Program-made: the position numbers and the translations under genes | The notes under the pieces: model-generated | What the model was told of the DNA's origin: nothing | Seen by the model: the letters and a program-made list of their open reading frames with translations, nothing else | Database searches by the model: none | Shown here: one piece after another, positions 8,398 to 12,114 of the stretch | How the letters are laid out: each line of letters begins with the position of its first letter | Numbering within the stretch: position 1 is the first letter of the stretch | Origin: JBBSBR01 sp038251135 | GTDB taxonomy: Bacteria > Patescibacteriota > Saccharimonadia > UBA4664 | DNA: 12,114 nucleotides | NCBI GenBank assembly: GCA_038251135.1 | Contig: JBBSBR010000023.1 | Span: 1-12,114, forward strand | Direction of reading: 5' to 3'

Positions 8398-8409
8398 GCA
8401 TAAGTATTA
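8375..8409. repeat. Perfect 16-bp inverted repeat over the promoter (operator candidate)
   Basis: TAATACTTATGCTTTA (8375-8390) and TAAAGCATAAGTATTA (8394-8409) are exact inverted copies around TTG. The repeat covers the candidate promoter of the minus-strand operon 17 nt before its start codon. There is no T tract after either arm and no gene ending here, so a terminator is unlikely. A dimeric regulator site, or an RNA hairpin hiding the start of an almost leaderless mRNA, are the two readings. Confidence 0.75.
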
Positions 8410-8589
8410 AAATACCATCCCTGAGCATTGCACCGTACGAATAATTCAGAATAGCCGGCGGCCTGGGCAAGCACAATTACTCATAAAATGTCGATTTACC
8501 AATTTTCGCACATCCTCGTTAATGAACGTTTCTTTGTGATTTTACCTAAAGAAAAGCTAAAGTTTAGAGTCTAGTATTTCATTATCGAT

Positions 8590-8595
8590 GGAGGA
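8590..8595 (+). promoter_or_regulatory. Ribosome binding site that decides the start at 8603
   Basis: GGAGGA lies 7 nt before ATG 8603. The in-frame ATG at 8588 overlaps this site and has no Shine-Dalgarno of its own, so it is rejected as the start. Confidence 0.75.
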
Positions 8596-8602
8596 TGGAT
8601 GT

Positions 8603-10087
8603 ATGTCGGAAGAACCGCGGATCGTAGTTGGGTACTCAAGCGGTATGGAGGTCGGTATATTACCTCAGATGGCCAATCGCCATGGGCTTATAGCGGGCGC
8701 TACCGGAACCGGCAAAACGGTGACGCTAAAGGTACTGGCCGAAGGCTTTTCATCGATTGGCGTTCCGGTCTTTTTGGCTGACGTGAAGGGAGATTTGAGC
8801 GGACTCGCGGTTGCCGGGACGGACAGCCCCAAGCTCGACGAGCGCCTTAAGCTGACCGGCCAAGCCATGCCCGACTTCACCGGCTTTCCGGTTCAGATGT
8901 GGGATCTCGCCGGGGTCAAAGGTACGCCAATTCGCACCACGGTCAGTGAACTCGGCCCCATGCTCCTTTCACGCGTGCTTGAGCTTAACGACACGCAGGG
9001 GTCGGTCTTAACGCTGCTGTTCAAGGTGGCCGACGACCGCGGCTTACTGCTCCGCGATCTCAAAGATTTGAATTCCATGATGCGCTTCGTAGATGATCAC
9101 GCTCCGGAGCTCAACCCCATCTACGGCACCTTCGCCCCGGCCAGTCTGGGCGCAATCCAGCGCGGCCTCATTAACCTTGGCCAACAGGGCGGCGACGCTT
9201 ACTTTGGCGACCCGGCGCTCGAGGTTGCCGATCTTATGCGTACGGATGTGAGCGGGAAGGGCATAGTAAACATTTTGGCAGCCGATCAACTCATTAACCA
9301 GCCTCGGATCTACGCGACATTTCTCCTCTGGTTACTCTCGGATCTCTTTGAGACGCTACCTGAAGTAGGCGATCTGGCGAAGCCCAAATTCGTCTTCTTC
9401 TTCGATGAGGCGCATCTGCTCTTTGACGACGCACCAAAGGCACTGACAGATAAGGTCGAGCAGGTGGCCAGGCTTATTCGTTCAAAAGGTGTCGGGGTCT
9501 ACTTCATTACCCAAAATCCCATCGACATACCCGAGAATATCTTGGGTCAATTGGGCAACCGAGTCCAGCATGCCCTGCGCGCATTTACTCCCAAGGATCA
9601 GAAGGCAGTGCGGTCGGCCGCCGAGACCTTCAGAGCCAACCCGAAACTCGATGTGGCGACGGTAATTCAAGAGCTTGTAACCGGGGAGGCGTTGATGAGC
9701 TTCCTCGACCAGGAAGGGGCTCCGACGATGGTCGAACGAGCCTTAATCATAGCCCCGCGGAGTCAGTTTGGACCCGCCAGCGACAGCGATCTTGCAACCT
9801 TGAGGGCGAGTTCTCTGCTGTCGGCCAAATACGGTACCCGTATCGATATGATTTCGGCTTACGAAACGCTTTTGCAGCAGACCCAAGCCGTGGCGGCTAA
9901 TGCACCGGCAGAGGTTGACCAACCTGCCCCGAAGAACACGAAAGCCGTCGAGAATCCATACGTAAAAGAAGGCACCAAGATGGCCACCAAGATCGCCCGA
10001 ACCACCGCCACGGTCATTGCCGCGAAGATCGGTACTGAGATCGCTCGGGGTCTTTTGGGCGGCATTTTTGGCGGACGGAAACGCTAG
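8603..10087 (+). CDS. yjgR: YjgR-type HerA-like ATPase (DUF853 family)
   Basis: The 494-residue product closely follows the YjgR family, whose E. coli member is about 500 residues. It has MANRHGLIAGATGTGKTVTL (Walker A GATGTGKT at 32-39), VPVFLADVKGDLSGLA (54-69), Walker B FVFFFDEAH (263-271, Asp268-Glu269), sensor-like YFITQNP (300-306) and LGNRVQHALRAFTPKDQ. This places it in the HerA/FtsK group of P-loop ATPases. It is cytoplasmic; family members are called helicase-like but their cellular role is not settled. The C-terminal part is a Pro/Ala linker and a Gly- and Ala-rich, basic end (GGIFGGRKR), as in the family. It is a single-gene unit: a weak promoter may be TTGTGA (8534-8539), 18 nt, TAAAGT (8558-8563), and a strong hairpin follows at 10157. 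No NurA-like partner is beside it. Confidence 0.93.
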   Translation: MSEEPRIVVGYSSGMEVGILPQMANRHGLIAGATGTGKTVTLKVLAEGFSSIGVPVFLADVKGDLSGLAVAGTDSPKLDERLKLTGQAMPDFTGFPVQMWDLAGVKGTPIRTTVSELGPMLLSRVLELNDTQGSVLTLLFKVADDRGLLLRDLKDLNSMMRFVDDHAPELNPIYGTFAPASLGAIQRGLINLGQQGGDAYFGDPALEVADLMRTDVSGKGIVNILAADQLINQPRIYATFLLWLLSDLFETLPEVGDLAKPKFVFFFDEAHLLFDDAPKALTDKVEQVARLIRSKGVGVYFITQNPIDIPENILGQLGNRVQHALRAFTPKDQKAVRSAAETFRANPKLDVATVIQELVTGEALMSFLDQEGAPTMVERALIIAPRSQFGPASDSDLATLRASSLLSAKYGTRIDMISAYETLLQQTQAVAANAPAEVDQPAPKNTKAVENPYVKEGTKMATKIARTTATVIAAKIGTEIARGLLGGIFGGRKR

Positions 10088-10156
10088 ACAGCGATGGGGA
10101 AAGGCAGCGCCGTTTGGCAGACAAGCCGCTATGTTCGAGCCCCCGTTGATTTCCTG

Positions 10157-10196
10157 CCATTAAATAAACCCCACATTCGTGGGGTTTATTTAATGG
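10157..10196. terminator. Bidirectional terminator overlapping the tRNA-Ala CCA end
   Basis: A perfect 18-bp stem (10157-10174 with 10179-10196) closes on the loop ATTC; its core is CCCCAC/GTGGGG, flanked by AAATAAA and TTTATTT so that each strand ends in a U-rich run. It serves yjgR on the plus strand and the tRNA pair on the minus strand. The outermost pairs include the CCA of tRNA-Ala, so the hairpin begins right at the tRNA 3' end. Confidence 0.85.
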
Positions 10197-10269
10197 TGGA
10201 GATGACAGGATTCGAACCTGCGACATCCTGCTTGCAAAGCAGGCGCTCTACCAACTGAGCTACATCCCC
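10194..10269 (-). tRNA. tRNA-Ala (anticodon UGC), CCA encoded
   Basis: The minus strand gives a full cloverleaf: acceptor GGGGATG with CATCTCC (one G-U), D-arm TAGCTCAGTTGGTAGAGC, anticodon stem CCTGC/GCAGG with loop TTTGCAA (anticodon TGC), T-arm with GGTTCGAATCC, discriminator A and an encoded CCA (10194-10196). It reads alanine GCN codons. It lies downstream of tRNA-Ile on the same strand, likely on one transcript. Confidence 0.96.
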
Positions 10270-10278
10270 AAAATATAT

Positions 10279-10402
10279 ACAGACTAGTTCTGGCGCAGTA
10301 TTGCTGCGTTAAGCCTTGCGGTCCGCGCTCGGCGTACGTAGGAGTACGCCTCACTTACGGTCCTCGACTTGCCTTGCCCTACTATCGCCAGTACTAGTCT
10401 GT
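10279..10402. repeat. 124-bp palindromic element between tRNA-Ile and tRNA-Ala
   Basis: The ends ACAGACTAGTTCTGGCG (10279-10295) and CGCCAGTACTAGTCTGT (10386-10402) are inverted with 16 of 17 matches. The exact centre of the element is a second hairpin, GGCGTAC (10331-10337) and GTACGCC (10344-10350), sharing the same axis (10340.5). The arms between are degenerate, with many G-U-compatible positions, and also hold a direct repeat, CTTGCGGTCCGCG (10315-10327) and CTTACGGTCCTCG (10354-10366). It has no coding capacity. This is the form of a REP/MITE-like mobile palindrome, or of a processing structure between two tRNAs. Confidence 0.75.
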
Positions 10403-10418
10403 AACCGAGATCATTTCA

Positions 10419-10495
10419 TGGTGGGCGATCGAGGACTTGAACCTCGGACCTCGTCATTATCAGTGACGCGCTCTAACCAGCTGAGCTAATCGCCC
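10419..10495 (-). tRNA. tRNA-Ile (anticodon GAU), CCA encoded
   Basis: The minus strand gives acceptor GGGCGAT with ATCGCCC, D-arm TAGCTCAGCTGGTTAGAGC, anticodon stem CGTCA/TGACG with loop CTGATAA (anticodon GAT), T-arm with GGTTCAAGTCC, discriminator A and an encoded CCA (10419-10421). It reads isoleucine AUC/AUU codons. With tRNA-Ala(UGC) downstream it repeats the Ile-Ala order of a bacterial 16S-23S spacer. A candidate -10 (TACGAT on the minus strand, 10514-10509) lies just upstream without a clear -35. Confidence 0.96.
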
Positions 10496-10641
10496 GTGTT
10501 GTTAACCATCGTATTTAAGCACAAAACCACCTCTAAAAGCAATAATATTCGTTGGCGGTCCTTGGCCGTTCACAATGTCGGTATTGTTGAAATTTCTCTA
10601 ATCGATGTTAAAGTTAAAACACTTATGTTCTAAGTGGTGAA

Positions 10642-11970
10642 ATGAAATTATTCGTACTTACAACCAAGCTCGGTTGGCCCCTGCTGATTGTAATCTGCCT
10701 TTTTCCGGCGGCTCTTTGGTTCACGGGCTCACCCGTGGGAGATCGTTTTGATACCCCCGTACATACGCTGTATAGCATTGGTCAGATAGCCGGGATTATC
10801 GGCTTGACTCTCTACTCGTTTAACTTGCTCCTGAGTACCCGCATCAAATTTTTTGAAGATCTGTTCGGCGGAATCAATAAAGTCTTCATAGCCCACCACC
10901 TGATCGGCGGCGTTGCGCTCATTATGCTTCTCATACATCCCTTGGCGCTCTCGCTGCGCATGATACCCAGCGGGATTCATGAGGCGGCTTTACTGTTTGT
11001 GCCTCAGCTTAGCAACTTGCCCGTCGCCTACGGTATCATTGCGCTGTACGGTACTATAATCCTCCTGATTCTAACTTTCTACGCAACGATGCCGTACCGG
11101 ATTTGGCTGCTCACGCACAAGTTCCTCGGCGCATTCTTCTTCCTGGCGGGACTGCACGTATTATTAACGCCGAACGCCCTGACCGAGCACCACGCTCTGC
11201 GTAACTATCTGTTGGGATTCTGTGTGCTGGGTATTTTGGCATTTGTGTATCGGACCCTGATGCCGAATATCTTCGTACGGAGATATGACTATACGGTTTC
11301 TGCAGTTCTACCCAAGGCACCCGGAGTGATACAGATTGATTTTGCACCGGTTAAGCAGGGACTAAACTTTAAAGCCGGCCAGTTCGTCTTTGTCTCTTTC
11401 CAGCAGGAGGGGCTATCCAATGAGTGGCATCCGTTTACGATATCTTCGGCGCCGTCTGATGGCAGTTTGAGCATTACGGTAAAATCACTCGGATCTTATA
11501 CCCGGGTCTTGACCTCGATGAGTCCCGGTATGGCCGGAATGAAAGTCAGAATCGAGGGAGCTTATGGTCGGTTCTCATTTCAGAATTTTTCATCAAGCCG
11601 ACAGATTTGGATCGCCGGGGGAATAGGGGTTACGCCGTTTTTGAGTATGGCCAAGTCGCTCAGCGGAGGCGAGTTCGATATCGACCTTTATTATTCGGTT
11701 AAGACGGAGTCCGAGATCATCGATGCCGAATCGTTGCGGACTGCCCAGCGAGACAGTCCGGGTCAGAAGTTTCGCGTGGTTCCGTTCGTCGCCGATCAGC
11801 AGGCTGGTTTTCTGTCGGGTAAGTATATTAACGAGACGAGCGGCGGGGTATCGGGCAAGGACTTCCTGCTCTGCGGGCCGCCTCCGATGATGAAAGCCAT
11901 CCGTAAGCAACTTCGCGATCTGGGCGTACCGAATAGCCGGATCCATTCAGAGGAGTTTTCAATGTCATGA
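10642..11970 (+). CDS. Ferric reductase / NADPH oxidase-type flavocytochrome b
   Basis: The 442-residue protein joins a six-helix haem domain (about 10-210) to a cytoplasmic FAD/NAD(P)H reductase module. His85 and His99 (HX13H) and His159 and His172 (HX12H) have the same spacing as the two haem-ligand pairs of gp91phox-type proteins. HPFTISSAP (263-271) is the FAD site, AGGIGVTPF (325-333) binds the NAD(P)H pyrophosphate, and LLCGPPPMM (409-417) followed by a C-terminal EEF (437-439) completes the family pattern. It moves electrons from NAD(P)H through FAD and two b haems across the membrane to ferric iron, oxygen or a partner. Which acceptor is used cannot be read from sequence. A weak promoter may be TTGAAA (10587-10592), 16 nt, TAAAGT (10609-10614); the Shine-Dalgarno is weak (GTGGTGA). 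Its stop overlaps the next start by 4 nt. Confidence 0.93.
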   Translation: MKLFVLTTKLGWPLLIVICLFPAALWFTGSPVGDRFDTPVHTLYSIGQIAGIIGLTLYSFNLLLSTRIKFFEDLFGGINKVFIAHHLIGGVALIMLLIHPLALSLRMIPSGIHEAALLFVPQLSNLPVAYGIIALYGTIILLILTFYATMPYRIWLLTHKFLGAFFFLAGLHVLLTPNALTEHHALRNYLLGFCVLGILAFVYRTLMPNIFVRRYDYTVSAVLPKAPGVIQIDFAPVKQGLNFKAGQFVFVSFQQEGLSNEWHPFTISSAPSDGSLSITVKSLGSYTRVLTSMSPGMAGMKVRIEGAYGRFSFQNFSSSRQIWIAGGIGVTPFLSMAKSLSGGEFDIDLYYSVKTESEIIDAESLRTAQRDSPGQKFRVVPFVADQQAGFLSGKYINETSGGVSGKDFLLCGPPPMMKAIRKQLRDLGVPNSRIHSEEFSMS

Positions 11971-12114
11971 GATTAAAAACTCTGGTTGGATTGTCCCTGA
12001 TAATCTTTGGTTCCTGCGTCTCGTTAATTGTGTTCGTGGCGCTGGTGCTTTTGCCGTCCACACGCGTGGCTTCCTCGACCGATCCGAATACCGGGTTGCC
12101 GGCGGCGGCCAATG
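11967..12114 (+). CDS. Membrane or exported protein, N-terminal part (cut by window end)
   Basis: ATG 11967 overlaps the stop of the flavocytochrome gene in ATGA, and AGGAG (11951-11955) lies 11 nt upstream. The 49 visible residues begin MRLK, then a hydrophobic helix (about 6-30, GLSLIIFGSCVSLIVFVALVLL), then a Ser/Thr/Pro/Ala-rich stretch (STRVASSTDPNTGLPAAA). This is an N-terminal signal or anchor followed by a linker to an outside domain that is not visible. Translational coupling suggests it works with the flavocytochrome, for example as an electron acceptor or redox partner, but nothing in the visible part shows this. Confidence 0.75.
   Translation, partial: MRLKTLVGLSLIIFGSCVSLIVFVALVLLPSTRVASSTDPNTGLPAAAN

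Noticed and set aside
8588..8602. ATG 8588 as start of yjgR
   Set aside because: The GGAGGA at 8590-8595 is within this extension and is ideally placed for ATG 8603.

Overview
The window looks like part of a Patescibacteria (CPR) chromosome, most probably Saccharibacteria (TM7) or a close relative. The main clue is the 16S rRNA: its helix around the 530 loop and the 'AATAAGGACCGGCTAAC' region resemble TM7-type sequences as I remember them. At the usual TM7 probe site near E. coli position 910 it has the general bacterial sequence instead, so the class is only moderately sure. TGA is used as a stop, which argues against the UGA-Gly code of Gracilibacteria/SR1.

Layout. Positions 1-1433 hold two tandem, related surface proteins: the 3' end of one and all of the next. 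Both have a C-terminal membrane anchor and end in the same cytoplasmic tail. Positions 1445-3424 are a complete, self-contained 16S transcription unit: promoter, structured leader, 16S gene, short structured trailer and a strong intrinsic terminator. No 23S, 5S or tRNA lies in that unit. Next comes a small gene with its own good promoter (3567-4106) for a histidine-phosphatase-like protein that lacks both catalytic histidines. It converges, through a shared terminator, on a minus-strand block read from 8357 down to 4174. That block encodes a membrane-anchored family 5 solute-binding protein, a sensor histidine kinase starting 3 nt after it, and a fusion of a nucleoside-deoxyribosyltransferase-like domain to a Nudix domain. 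A perfect 16-bp inverted repeat sits on the presumed promoter of the block.

On the right, a plus-strand YjgR/HerA-type ATPase (8603-10087) ends at an 18-bp hairpin shared with a converging minus-strand tRNA pair, tRNA-Ile(GAU) then tRNA-Ala(UGC). These are the two tRNAs normally found in a 16S-23S spacer, in the usual order, but about 7 kb from the 16S and on the other strand. A 124-bp palindromic element lies between them. The window ends with a plus-strand operon: a NOX/ferric-reductase-type flavocytochrome b (10642-11970) overlapping by 4 nt a membrane or secreted protein cut by the window edge.

The most notable points are the dismantled rRNA operon, the symmetric element between the spacer-type tRNAs, the coupled binding-protein/kinase pair with its palindromic operator candidate and no ABC transporter genes, and the phosphatase-like pseudoenzyme. 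No CRISPR array, insertion sequence or prophage gene was seen.
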